Below, in pieces: positions 34,251 through 42,100 of a stretch of 64,000 nucleotides of DNA. The stretch's first letter is position 1. Every line of letters starts with the position of its first letter. The DNA comes from Terrimesophilobacter mesophilus (GTDB taxonomy: Bacteria > Actinomycetota > Actinomycetes > Actinomycetales > Microbacteriaceae). The stretch lies in assembly GCF_014200375.1 (NCBI RefSeq), contig NZ_JACHBP010000001.1, positions 558,001-622,000 of the forward strand, read 5' to 3'. Below the pieces are notes generated by a model. It was not told the origin of the DNA, searched no databases, and worked only from the letters and a program-made list of their open reading frames with translations. Position numbers and translations under genes: made by a program.

Positions 34251-34844
34251 ATGACACGGTGGGCGAGAGTTGCCCGCGGATCCGTGGCCGCAGTGGTCTC
34301 CCTCTTCGTCGCCGCGTTCTCGCACTCCGTCGCTGGGGGCAGCCTCCCCGGAGTGGCCGGCATCTCCCTCTGCCTCACCTTCTCCATCATCGTGTGCACC
34401 GCCCTCGCCGGGCACCGGATGCCTCGGGTGCGTCTCGCAGCATCCATCGTCGCGAGCCAGGCCATGTACCACGGGATCTTCGGCTCGCTGGGTTCCTCGA
34501 CGGTCGCTTCCGCGGGGACCATCGGGCACGTGCACACTGCTTCGATAGACTTCGGGGCGATCCCGGCCCACGTGCACTCGTCAGGCGACATGCTCTTCGC
34601 ACACGTCGTGGCGGCGTTCGTCACCTTCCTGGTACTCGCGTTCGGCGAGCGAAGCGTTCTGGCGACGCTTGAGGCCACCAGGAGATTTGCGCTCTCGCTG
34701 CTTCCGCAGTCGGCGGATGTCCCGCTCGCGAGCACACCGGCAAGACTCCTCCCTTCGCGGGTCCGCCGCACGATCCCCCAGCACCAACGCGCGGTCCAGT
34801 CCGGACTCCGCTATCGCGGCCCGCCGACGGCACTCGCCATCTGA
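34251..34844 (+). CDS. His-rich polytopic membrane protein beside YcnI/CopC
   Basis: 197 residues with about four to five membrane helices. Conserved-looking histidines sit at helix ends: FSHSVAGG, AMYHGIFGS, GHVHTAS, and AHVHSSGDMLFAHVV. The C-terminal 60 residues are basic and probably cytosolic. A ribosome site (CCAGGGG) precedes ATG 34251 and a TACAAT -10 lies 38 bases upstream. No CopD gene is present, so this protein may be the membrane partner of the two copper-binding proteins that follow. That role is inferred from position and histidines alone. Confidence 0.75.
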   Translation: MTRWARVARGSVAAVVSLFVAAFSHSVAGGSLPGVAGISLCLTFSIIVCTALAGHRMPRVRLAASIVASQAMYHGIFGSLGSSTVASAGTIGHVHTASIDFGAIPAHVHSSGDMLFAHVVAAFVTFLVLAFGERSVLATLEATRRFALSLLPQSADVPLASTPARLLPSRVRRTIPQHQRAVQSGLRYRGPPTALAI

Positions 34845-34918
34845 TCACCGCTCATCGCGCACCCGCGCACCCATTTCTTCGTCGCTCGCATGCCAATGGC
34901 ATGGCCGAAAGGACCTCT

Positions 34919-35608
34919 ATGAACCGCACTTCCGCCATCGTCACCGCCGCCGGCGCGGCACTGATTCTGGCCATCGCAACACCCGTCGCCGCATCCGCCC
35001 ACGTCACGGTCAGCCCGAACACGGCATCCGCCGGTTCGTACGCCCTCATCGACATCAAGGTGCCGAACGAGTCGGCATCCGCCGTGACCAACAAGGTCGA
35101 GCTCTCGCTGCCGACCGATACACCATTCCTCAGCGTCAGTTACGTGCCGGTGTCCGGGTGGACGGCAGAGCTCGTCCGCACGACGCTTCCGTCGCCGGTC
35201 ACCGTCGGCGACAACACAATCACCGAGGCCGTGACGAAGGTCGTCTGGACGGCGTCGCCCGGAAGCGAGATCAGAGCCGGACAGCTGCAGGTCTTCCCCG
35301 TGTCGCTCGGTCCGGTGCCGGACACCGGGTCCATCGTGATGCCCGCCGATCAGACGTACAGCGATGGGACGGTCGTGTCGTGGTCCCAGACGGGCAGCGG
35401 CGCGGAGCATCCGGCGCCTGTCCTATTCGTCAATGACGCGCCGGCAGGAGATCATCACTCGGATGCGAGCGACGTTGACGGCCACGCCGATTCGGCATCC
35501 GGGTCCGCCGATACGCTGGCGCGCAGTCTCGGCATCGGCGGACTCGTCGTCGGCACCATCGGCATCGTCGCGGCGATCGCCGCACTGCGCAGGAAGGAGT
35601 CGGTGTGA
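34919..35608 (+). CDS. YcnI-family copper-binding membrane protein (DUF1775)
   Basis: 229 residues from ATG at 34919, chosen for AAAGGA five bases upstream. The signal peptide ends in ASA and the mature protein starts HVTVSPNTASAGS, placing a histidine at the N-terminus as in copper-brace YcnI proteins. The beta-sandwich domain follows, then a His/Asp-rich linker (DHHSDASDVDGHAD) and one C-terminal membrane helix (IGGLVVGTIGIVAAIAALRR). It is extracytoplasmic, anchored at its C-terminus. The stop overlaps the CopC start by four bases. Confidence 0.9.
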   Translation: MNRTSAIVTAAGAALILAIATPVAASAHVTVSPNTASAGSYALIDIKVPNESASAVTNKVELSLPTDTPFLSVSYVPVSGWTAELVRTTLPSPVTVGDNTITEAVTKVVWTASPGSEIRAGQLQVFPVSLGPVPDTGSIVMPADQTYSDGTVVSWSQTGSGAEHPAPVLFVNDAPAGDHHSDASDVDGHADSASGSADTLARSLGIGGLVVGTIGIVAAIAALRRKESV

Positions 35609-36216
35609 GAGCGCCAACATGGGCCGCACGGGCCGGAGCGTTCCTGGGGGTTGGCGCCGCGCTCGCCCTCGTCGCCGCGTTCGCGATCGCTGCCCCGGCC
35701 GCAGCGCACAACTACTACGTGTCGTCGACGCCGGCGATCAACGAGGTGGTCACGACCCTGCCCGACGAGTTCACGGTCACGACCAATGACAACCTTCTCG
35801 ACCTGAACGGGACGGGAGGCGGCTTCTTCATCGAGGTCAAGGGGCCGGACGGTCTCTACTACGGTGATGGCTGCGTCACGGTGAACGGGGCCTCCGTGTC
35901 CATGCCGGCTGCACTCGGCCCTGCGGGCGAGTACACGCTCGCCTGGCAGGTCGTGTCGACGGACGGCCATACGGTGTCCGATTCGTTCCACTTCACCTGG
36001 CAGCCGGCGCCGGATGCTGAAACCTCTACCACGGGCTCCTCGACGGTGCCGAACTGCCACGGCACCGCAGTGGGCATCCCCGACAGCACGGCGCCTCCGG
36101 CCGACAACTCGTCTGCAGACATCCTGTGGATCGGTGGAGCGGTCGTCGCGGTCGCACTCGCGATCGTCGCAACGCTCATGCTGCTGCGGCCGCGGAAGGC
36201 GCCGCCGGCCGCGTAG
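35605..36216 (+). CDS. CopC-domain copper-binding protein, membrane anchored
   Basis: 203 residues, GTG start coupled to ycnI. After a signal peptide ending AAPAAA the mature protein begins HNYYVSSTPAINEVVTTLPD, the usual CopC start with an N-terminal His ligand; VSTDGHTVSDSFHFTW is the second conserved CopC segment. A Thr/Ser-rich linker (about 140-170) and one C-terminal helix (ILWIGGAVVAVALAIVATLM) follow. Two cysteines (DGCVTV and PNCHG) may form a disulfide. Roles in copper sequestration or delivery are known for the family; the partner here is unknown because no CopD is encoded. Confidence 0.88.
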   Translation: MRAPTWAARAGAFLGVGAALALVAAFAIAAPAAAHNYYVSSTPAINEVVTTLPDEFTVTTNDNLLDLNGTGGGFFIEVKGPDGLYYGDGCVTVNGASVSMPAALGPAGEYTLAWQVVSTDGHTVSDSFHFTWQPAPDAETSTTGSSTVPNCHGTAVGIPDSTAPPADNSSADILWIGGAVVAVALAIVATLMLLRPRKAPPAA

Positions 36217-36234
36217 TTCCCGTGACTCCCCGGC

Positions 36235-36906
36235 CTACTTCGCGGTGATCGCCGCTGGCGCGGTCTTCCGGCTCGTGAGCACCTGGTCGATGAGGCCGTA
36301 TTCGAGGGCTTCGGCCGCGCTCAGGATGTTGTCGCGGTCGATGTCCTTGTTGACCTGCTCCGGGGTGCGGTTCGAGTGGCTGGAGATGGTCTCCTCAAGC
36401 CAGGTACGCATCCGCTGGATCTCGCGCGCCTGGATCTCGATGTCCGAGGCCTGGCCGTGGCCGGCATCGCCGGTCGCCGGCTGGTGGATGAGGATGCGCG
36501 CGTTCGGCAGCGCGAGACGCTTGCCCGGTGCGCCGGCGGCGAGAAGCACGGCCGCGGCGGAGGCCGCCTGGCCGAGACACACCGTCTGGATCTGCGGACG
36601 GACATACTGCATCGTGTCGTAGATCGCCGTCATCGCGGTGAACGATCCGCCGGGAGAGTTGATGTACATGACGATGTCGCGGTCGGGGTCCTGGCTCTCG
36701 AGCACGAGAAGCTGGGCCATGACGTCATCCGCTGAGGCGTCGTCGATCTGCACGCCGAGGAACACGATGCGGTCCTCGAACAGCTTCGCGTAGGGGTCCT
36801 GCCGCTTGTAGCCGTATGCCGTGCGCTCCTCGAAGGTGGGGAGGATGTAACGCGACTCCGCGCCGGGACGGGCGATTCCGCTCGCGTTGAGGTTCGTGAA
36901 TTCCAT
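36235..36906 (-). CDS. clpP2: ATP-dependent Clp protease proteolytic subunit ClpP2
   Basis: 223 residues. The catalytic triad is Ser116 (GQAASAA), His141 ([10 protein letters not shown]) and Asp192 ([10 protein letters not shown]). A long N-terminal region ([19 protein letters not shown]) is typical of actinobacterial ClpP2. It forms a mixed tetradecamer with ClpP1. It starts 11 bases after clpP1 ends. Confidence 0.97.
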   Translation of the reverse strand: MEFTNLNASGIARPGAESRYILPTFEERTAYGYKRQDPYAKLFEDRIVFLGVQIDDASADDVMAQLLVLESQDPDRDIVMYINSPGGSFTAMTAIYDTMQYVRPQIQTVCLGQAASAAAVLLAAGAPGKRLALPNARILIHQPATGDAGHGQASDIEIQAREIQRMRTWLEETISSHSNRTPEQVNKDIDRDNILSAAEALEYGLIDQVLTSRKTAPAAITAK

Positions 36907-36917
36907 GAGTCCTGTCC

Positions 36918-37532
36918 CTACTTCTTCGCCGAGTCGTTGGAGCCGCTGGGGTCGTCCGTGCCGCCGCCGCCCACGACATCCGTCGCGAACTCGCGGAGGT
37001 GGTCGACGAATCCGTACTCGAGCGCCTCCTGCGCGGTGAACCAGTTGTCCCGGTCGCCGTCTTCGATGATCTGGTCGACCGTCTTGCCGGTCTGTTCTGC
37101 CGTGAGCTCCGCCATCCGCTTCTTCATGTCGAGGATGACCTTGGCCTGCGTCTGGATGTCGGCCGCCGTGCCGCCGAACCCGCCGGACGGCTGGTGCAGG
37201 AGCACGCGGGCGTTGGGGGTGATGTAGCGCTTGCCCTTCGTCCCCGAGGAGAGGAGGAACTGGCCCATGGACGCCGCCATGCCGATGCCCACCGTGACTA
37301 TGTCATTCGGGACGAACTTCATGGTGTCGTAGATCGCCATCCCCGCCGTGATGGAACCCCCTGGAGAGTTGATGTAGAGGTAGATGTCGCGCTTGGAGTC
37401 CTCCGCGGCGAGCAGCAGGATCTTCGCGCAGATCTCGTTCGCGTTGTCGTCACGCACCTCCGACCCGAGCCAGATGATGCGGTCGTTGAGAAGTTGGTCG
37501 AAGATGCTGCTGACCAGTGCCGGTTGGGCCAT
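36918..37532 (-). CDS. clpP1: ATP-dependent Clp protease proteolytic subunit ClpP1
   Basis: 204 residues. Triad Ser88 (GMAASMG), His113 (VLLHQPSGG) and Asp162 ([11 protein letters not shown]). It is first of the clpP1-clpP2 pair and lies about 100 bases downstream of tig. A short Gly/Ser-rich C-terminal tail ([19 protein letters not shown]) is present. Confidence 0.97.
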   Translation of the reverse strand: MAQPALVSSIFDQLLNDRIIWLGSEVRDDNANEICAKILLLAAEDSKRDIYLYINSPGGSITAGMAIYDTMKFVPNDIVTVGIGMAASMGQFLLSSGTKGKRYITPNARVLLHQPSGGFGGTAADIQTQAKVILDMKKRMAELTAEQTGKTVDQIIEDGDRDNWFTAQEALEYGFVDHLREFATDVVGGGGTDDPSGSNDSAKK

Positions 37533-37629
37533 GCTGTCGAGCTCCGTTTCCGTTGTCGCTGTGAATCGAATCTATCGGAGCGCGGCAACCTGAACTGCCC
37601 TGTTCGCCCTCGGCTAAGCGCCGCGCGGG

Positions 37630-39000
37630 CTACTGGTGGTCGTGCCCGAAGTGTTCGTCCGCTGCGGTGCGACCGTGGCCGTCGGTGAGCCCGTCCGCTG
37701 ACACGAAGTCTCCGTCGTTCCCACCGGAGGGCGCCGTGAACGCGGTGAGGTCGACATCCTCGCCGTTGGAGTCCTTCACATTCGCCTTTGCGAGGACGGC
37801 CGCGAGAGCCTTTCCGCGCGCGACCTCGCCGATCATGCTCGGGATCTGGCCGTTCTCGTCGAGGACCTTGATGAACTCGCCCGGCTCCATCTGGTATTGG
37901 GCGGCGCCCTGCATGAGGTACTGCGTGAGCTCGTCCTGGCTGACCTTGACCTCTTCGGCCTCGACGATCGCATCGAGAAGGATCTGACTGCGGAACGTCT
38001 TCTCGCTGGACTCGGTGACCTCTGCACGGTGCACGTCGTCCTCGAGACGCTGCTCGTTCTCGAGGTGGCGGTGCACCTCGTCCTCGACGAGCTGCGGCGG
38101 CACGGGGATGTCGACCGACTCGAGGAGCTTGTCGACGATCTGGTCGCGGGCCTGCGCGCCCTGGCCGAAGACCTTGGAGCGACCGATCTGCTCGCGGATA
38201 TCGACCTTGAGCTCGTCGATCGTGTCGAACTGGCTCGCGATCTGGGCGAAGTCGTCGTCGGCGGGAGGGAGTTCGCGCTCCTTGACCGCCGTGAGGTGGA
38301 TGGCGATCTGGGCCGCCTCACCCTCGTGGTCTCCACCCATGAGCGGTGCCTCGAACGTCGTGTCCTCTCCAGCGCTCAGCCCGTCGAGTGCCTCGTCGAT
38401 ACCGTCGATCAACTCGCCGCTTCCGACCTCGTAGGAGATGCCGCTCGCGGTGTCGACCTCTTCGCCGGCGATGGTGGCGAGCAGGTCGATCTGGACGAAG
38501 TCGCCGTTGGCCGCGGGCCGGTCGACGGTGACGAGCGTGCCGAAGCGGCTGAGGAGACCCTGCAGCTCCTGCTCGACCTCGTCATCCGTCACCTCGACGG
38601 CGTCGACCGTGAGCTTCAACCCCTCGAGCTCGGGCAGGGTGAAATCGGGGCGGACGTCCACCTCGACCGTGATGAGAAGGTCCCCGCTGAAGTCTTTGAG
38701 GTTCGGAAGCTCGACGACGTCGGCGCTCGGGCGGCCGAGCGGGCGAACCTTCGCCTCGTCCGCCGCTTCCCGGTAGAACCGGTCGAGACCATCGCTCACC
38801 GCGTGATTGAGAACCTCTTCGCGACCGACGCGCTGGTCGATGATCGGCGCAGGAACCTTGCCCTTGCGGAAGCCCGGGATGTTGACCTGCTCGGCGATGT
38901 GCTTGTAGGCGTGATCGACGCTCGGCTTCAGCTCCTCCGGAGTGACCGAGATGGTCAACTTGACGCGGGTGGGGCTCAGGCGGTCGACGGTGGTCTTCAC
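37630..39000 (-). CDS. tig: Trigger factor, ribosome-associated chaperone
   Basis: 456 residues. The N-terminal ribosome-binding signature [19 protein letters not shown] is present, then the FKBP-type prolyl isomerase domain (about 160-245) and the helical C-terminal chaperone domain. An acidic, His-containing tail ([16 protein letters not shown]) ends it. It binds nascent chains at the exit tunnel. The tig-clpP1-clpP2 order is conserved in bacteria. Confidence 0.97.
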   Translation of the reverse strand: MKTTVDRLSPTRVKLTISVTPEELKPSVDHAYKHIAEQVNIPGFRKGKVPAPIIDQRVGREEVLNHAVSDGLDRFYREAADEAKVRPLGRPSADVVELPNLKDFSGDLLITVEVDVRPDFTLPELEGLKLTVDAVEVTDDEVEQELQGLLSRFGTLVTVDRPAANGDFVQIDLLATIAGEEVDTASGISYEVGSGELIDGIDEALDGLSAGEDTTFEAPLMGGDHEGEAAQIAIHLTAVKERELPPADDDFAQIASQFDTIDELKVDIREQIGRSKVFGQGAQARDQIVDKLLESVDIPVPPQLVEDEVHRHLENEQRLEDDVHRAEVTESSEKTFRSQILLDAIVEAEEVKVSQDELTQYLMQGAAQYQMEPGEFIKVLDENGQIPSMIGEVARGKALAAVLAKANVKDSNGEDVDLTAFTAPSGGNDGDFVSADGLTDGHGRTAADEHFGHDHQ

Positions 39001-39052
39001 GGTTTCGATTTCTCCTGGTTAGGTGGTTCTCGATGCTGATCTGGGATATGTG

Positions 39053-39126
39053 TCGGGGCGACAGGAGTTGAACCTGCGACCTCCCGCTCCCAAAGCGGGC
39101 GCTCTACCAAGCTGAGCTACGCCCCG
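39053..39126 (-). tRNA. tRNA-Pro (anticodon UGG)
   Basis: On the minus strand the acceptor CGGGGCG pairs with CGCCCCG. The anticodon stem CCCGC/GCGGG encloses TTTGGGA, giving anticodon TGG. The T-loop is GTTCAACTC. 74 nt; CCA is not encoded. It lies 52 bases upstream of tig. Confidence 0.96.
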
Positions 39127-39287
39127 AAGGAAGGATGTCGGCCAGGGAATCGGATGACGCGGGCGCGCCCAGAAATTGGCCTCAGCAAGTCTAGCCGAGT
39201 TCTGGCAGGCGAACCGCAGGGATGGCCTGGCCGCCGGGTCTTCTGTATTAGGATTGCAGCGCGTTGTCGGCGCTTGCCGGCATCCGC

Positions 39288-39358
39288 GGGGATGTAGCTC
39301 AATGGTAGAGCCTCAGTCTTCCAAACTGATTACGCGAGTTCGATTCTCGTCATCCCCT
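39288..39358 (+). tRNA. tRNA-Gly (anticodon UCC)
   Basis: Acceptor GGGGATG pairs with CATCCCC; D-stem GCTC/GAGC; anticodon stem TCAGT/ACTGA around CTTCCAA gives anticodon TCC; T-arm GCGAG-TTCGATT-CTCGT. 71 nt, CCA not encoded. A TATTAG -10 box lies at 39246-39251. The 161 bases between the two tRNAs hold no gene I can support. Confidence 0.96.
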
Positions 39359-39436
39359 CCGCGCTCAGAGTTTCTCGTCGACCAAGCGCTCCCCCGATGC
39401 CCTGATACTGGATGGGTAACGAGAAGGAGTTTCCGC

Positions 39437-40483
39437 ATGCGAAGTCTGCGCAACGTCGGAGTTCAGGCCGCGCTCGCCTCCGCGATCCTGTTCGGGGCCG
39501 GCACCCCCTTTGCGAAGCTGCTCCTCGGCGACGTCAGCCCGTGGATGCTCGCCGGGCTGCTCTACACCGGCTCGGGGCTCGGACTCGCCGTGTGGCGGCT
39601 CGTGCGACGCGCACCCCGGGTGAGGATCGCCCGCACCGAACTGCCGCCCCTCATCGGAGCGGTGTTCTTCGGCGGGCTCGTCGCACCCGTGCTCCTCATG
39701 GTCGGCCTCGCGAACATGCCGGCATCCGGGGCCTCCCTGCTGCTCAACGCCGAAGCAGTGTTCACCGCTACGCTCGCCTGGTTCGTGTTCCGGGAGAACT
39801 TCGATCGCCGCATCGCCCTCGGTATGGTGGCGATCGTCGCCGGCGCGGTCGTGCTGAGCGTGCCATCCGGGGCGAACCTCGGCTCGCCGTGGCCTGCACT
39901 CGCCATCCTCGGCGCCTGCCTGTGCTGGGGCCTCGACAACAACCTCACCCGCAAGGTCGCACTCAACGACGCCACCTGGCTCGCCGCCGTCAAGGGCGGC
40001 GTGGCCGGCCCGGTCAACCTCGCCCTCGCCTTCGCGCTGGGCGCCACCCTGCCGAACGCCTGGGCGATCGCCGGGTCGATGCTCGTCGGGCTGTTCGCCT
40101 ACGGCGTCTCGCTCGCCCTGTTCATCGTCGGGATGCGGCACATCGGCACCGCACGCACCGGCGCCTACTTCTCGGTCGCCCCGTTCTTCGGCGCCATCAT
40201 CGCCCTGGCGATGGGCGAGCCGGTCACCTGGCCGCTCGCCGTCGCCGCCATCCTCATGGCCGTCGGCGTCTGGCTGCACCTCAGCGAGCGCCACGAACAC
40301 CTGCACACCCACGAGCCGATGGTGCACGACCACTGGCACACGCACGACGAACATCACCAGCACGACCATGCCGACGGCGAGGTTCCGGCCGTCGGAGCGT
40401 GGCACCGTCACGAACACGCTCACGAGGAGCTCACGCACTCGCACGAGCACTACCCGGATGCACACCACCGGCACCGTCACTGA
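39437..40483 (+). CDS. EamA/DMT-family transporter with His-rich cytosolic tail
   Basis: 348 residues from ATG at 39437 (AAGGAG upstream). Two EamA repeats give ten membrane helices (ALASAILFGAGTPFAKLLLG; AILGACLCWGLDNNLTRKVA). The last 70 or so residues contain about two dozen histidines with Asp/Glu (HDHWHTHDEHHQHDHADGE and later HRHEHAHEELTHSHEHY). Such tails bind Zn, Ni or Co; here they may sense or buffer metal for the transporter. The substrate is not known. An apparent longer reading upstream passes through tRNA-Gly and is not coding. Confidence 0.9.
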   Translation: MRSLRNVGVQAALASAILFGAGTPFAKLLLGDVSPWMLAGLLYTGSGLGLAVWRLVRRAPRVRIARTELPPLIGAVFFGGLVAPVLLMVGLANMPASGASLLLNAEAVFTATLAWFVFRENFDRRIALGMVAIVAGAVVLSVPSGANLGSPWPALAILGACLCWGLDNNLTRKVALNDATWLAAVKGGVAGPVNLALAFALGATLPNAWAIAGSMLVGLFAYGVSLALFIVGMRHIGTARTGAYFSVAPFFGAIIALAMGEPVTWPLAVAAILMAVGVWLHLSERHEHLHTHEPMVHDHWHTHDEHHQHDHADGEVPAVGAWHRHEHAHEELTHSHEHYPDAHHRHRH

Positions 40484-40556
40484 GCCGCCCGCTCCCGGCA
40501 TCCGCGGCCTCGGCCCAACAGGTGACGGCAGGTCACCAACCCACTAATCTGGGCCG

Positions 40557-41042
40557 ATGTACACCACGCTGATCTTCCTGCACCTGATCGGATCCTTCGC
40601 CTTCGTGCTCGGGCACGGCGCGTCCATCGCCGTCGCGTTCCGCCTTCGAAAGGAGACCTCGCGGGAGCGCATCGCCGCCCTGCTCGACGTCTCATCGTGG
40701 GGCATCACCTTCATGTACATCGGACTGATCGTGCTCGTCGTCGCCGGCATCGTCCTCGGCTTCACGACCCACGCGTGGGGCACCTGGTGGCTCTGGGTGT
40801 CGATCGTGCTGCTCGTACTCCTCATGGGAGCGATGTACGGCATCGCGTCGCCGTACTACAAGGGCATCCGCGCGCTCACCGGCGCCCGCATCCCGAAATC
40901 GGCCCAGGCGAAGGCCGAGGCCGCGGTGACGGAGGGGCTGCTGGAGACGCTTCCGACATCCTGGCGACCCACCGCCCTCGCCCTCATCGGCGGGGTCGGG
41001 CTCGCCGTCATCATCTGGCTCATGGTGGCGCGACCCGCCTGA
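40557..41042 (+). CDS. DUF2269-like integral membrane protein
   Basis: 161 residues with four membrane helices. TTLIFLHLIGSFAFVLGHGA at the start, with its helix His residues, and an Arg-rich first cytosolic loop (FRLRKETSRERI) resemble DUF2269 proteins. No function is known. It lies 74 bases after the His-tailed transporter and converges on arsR. Confidence 0.75.
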   Translation: MYTTLIFLHLIGSFAFVLGHGASIAVAFRLRKETSRERIAALLDVSSWGITFMYIGLIVLVVAGIVLGFTTHAWGTWWLWVSIVLLVLLMGAMYGIASPYYKGIRALTGARIPKSAQAKAEAAVTEGLLETLPTSWRPTALALIGGVGLAVIIWLMVARPA

Positions 41043-41046
41043 TCGG

Positions 41047-41397
41047 TCACACCGTGGCGAGCAAACCCGCCACGGAGTCGAGCGAACCCGGAACGATGGC
41101 GAAGTACGCCCACGTGCCGCGCTTCGAGCGCGTGAGGTATCCGGCGTCCACGAGCACCTTCAGGTGATGCGACACCGTCGGCTGCGAGAGACCGAGTGGC
41201 TCGGTGAGGTCGCAGACGCAGGCCTCCTTATCGGCGTGAGCGGCGACCATCGAGAGGATGCGCAGCCGCGCCGGGTCCGCGAGCGCCTTGAGCGAGACAG
41301 CCAGGCTCTCCGCATTGAGCACCGACAACGGTTCGCGTGTGATGGGCGCGCAGCAGGACTGCAGGTCACGGATCGGAAGCAGCTCGGTCAACGTCAT
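41047..41397 (-). CDS. arsR: Arsenic-responsive ArsR repressor
   Basis: 116 residues from ATG at 41397. The wHTH is LADPARLRILSMVAAHADKE; GLSQPTVSHHLKVLVDAGYL. Cys15-Cys16 near the N-terminus (LQSCCAPI), together with Cys60/Cys62 (ACVCDL), match the Corynebacterium-type ArsR in which the N-terminal CC pair and a further Cys bind As(III). It is divergent from the micropeptide-arsC unit and two related 15-base sites lie between them. Confidence 0.92.
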   Translation of the reverse strand: MTLTELLPIRDLQSCCAPITREPLSVLNAESLAVSLKALADPARLRILSMVAAHADKEACVCDLTEPLGLSQPTVSHHLKVLVDAGYLTRSKRGTWAYFAIVPGSLDSVAGLLATV

Positions 41398-41419
41398 GCA
41401 GAAATTCTCGCACATATAT

Positions 41420-41471
41420 TGACAATCATCGATGAATTGCCGGAGACTTCATCCATCGACAATGATCGATG
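41420..41471. promoter_or_regulatory. arsR-arsC divergent control region with two related 15-base sites
   Basis: TGACAATCATCGATG (41420-41434) and CGACAATGATCGATG (41457-41471) agree at 13 of 15 positions and are 37 bases apart. TTGACA at 41419-41424 is a perfect -35 for rightward transcription. The second site ends at the ribosome site of the micropeptide. These are the likely ArsR operators. Confidence 0.6.
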
Positions 41472-41484
41472 GAGGAGGTGCACC

Positions 41485-41550
41485 ATGGACGAGGACTGCT
41501 GCGATCCGCTGACCTGTCCGCCCGAGCTCTGCGGCACTGGCTGCTGCTGA
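41485..41550 (+). CDS. Cysteine-rich 21-residue micropeptide in the ars locus
   Basis: ATG at 41485 follows GGAGGAGGTG (41471-41480), one of the strongest ribosome sites in the window, with four bases between. The 21 codons encode six cysteines (positions 5, 6, 11, 16, 20, 21), starting MDEDCCD and ending CGTGCC. The spacing (CC-x4-C-x4-C-x3-CC) suits binding of As(III), Sb(III) or a soft metal. Alternatively it is a leader peptide whose Cys codons sense cysteine or mycothiol supply. It lies between arsR and arsC and is followed by a strong hairpin. I know of no named family. Confidence 0.7.
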   Translation: MDEDCCDPLTCPPELCGTGCC

Positions 41551-41558
41551 ACGCTGGC

Positions 41559-41588
41559 CGGTCGCCGCGGCACCCGTCGCGGCGACCG
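41559..41588 (+). other. Eleven-base-pair hairpin between micropeptide and arsC
   Basis: The arm 41559-41569 (CGGTCGCCGCG) pairs perfectly with 41578-41588 around an eight-base loop. There is no U-tract, so it is not a textbook terminator. It begins nine bases after the micropeptide stop and ends about 35 bases before arsC, so it could attenuate or stabilise the downstream message. Confidence 0.65.
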
Positions 41589-41623
41589 CATCCTCAATCG
41601 AATTCGACGAAAGGGTCGCCACC

Positions 41624-42028
41624 ATGACAACTCCCAGTGTGCTTTTCGTGTGCGTTCACAATGCAGGCCGCTCGCAGATGGCGGCCGGATACCTGCAGGC
41701 CCTTGGCGGCGGCCGGGTTCGGGTGTACTCGGCCGGCAGCGAGCCCGCAGACGCGATCAACCAGGTCGCTGTCGCGGCGATGTCGGAGAAGGGCATCGAC
41801 ATCGCCGGCAATCGGCCCGCCATTCTCACCACCGACGCCGTGCGCGAAGCGGATGTCGTGATCACCATGGGCTGCGGCGACGCCTGCCCCGTGTTCCCCG
41901 GCAAACGCTACGAGGACTGGGAACTGGACGACCCGGCGGGACTCGACCTCGAGCAGGTGCGACCGATCCGGGACGAGATCGAGGCACGAGTCTCGCGACT
42001 GCTCGAAGAGCTCGACGCGGCACGGTAG
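41624..42028 (+). CDS. arsC: Arsenate reductase, low-molecular-weight phosphatase type
   Basis: 134 residues. The P-loop CVHNAGRS (Cys10 to Arg16) binds arsenate; Cys84 and Cys88 lie in TMGCGDACPVFPG, and the DDPAG loop (102-106) holds the acid Asp. This pattern is that of actinobacterial ArsC enzymes, some of which use mycothiol and mycoredoxin. It reduces As(V) to As(III). No arsB/acr3 efflux gene is present in the window, so As(III) export must be encoded elsewhere or the micropeptide may bind it. Confidence 0.93.
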   Translation: MTTPSVLFVCVHNAGRSQMAAGYLQALGGGRVRVYSAGSEPADAINQVAVAAMSEKGIDIAGNRPAILTTDAVREADVVITMGCGDACPVFPGKRYEDWELDDPAGLDLEQVRPIRDEIEARVSRLLEELDAAR

Positions 42029-42060
42029 CCCGATGGGCGAGGGGCGGGAGCCAGTCACCC

Positions 42061-42066
42061 GATAAT
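42061..42066 (+). promoter_or_regulatory. -10 element of the giant membrane-protein gene
   Basis: GATAAT 34 bases before ATG 42101; a G-rich ribosome site (GGGGGGAAC) follows. The -35 box is not clear. Confidence 0.35.
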
Positions 42067-42100
42067 GTGAACTGACACCGACCCCGGGGGGAACCGCACC

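Noticed and set aside
39176-39436. N-terminal extension of the DMT transporter frame
   Set aside because: It runs through tRNA-Gly; AAGGAG and the family start place the true ATG at 39437.
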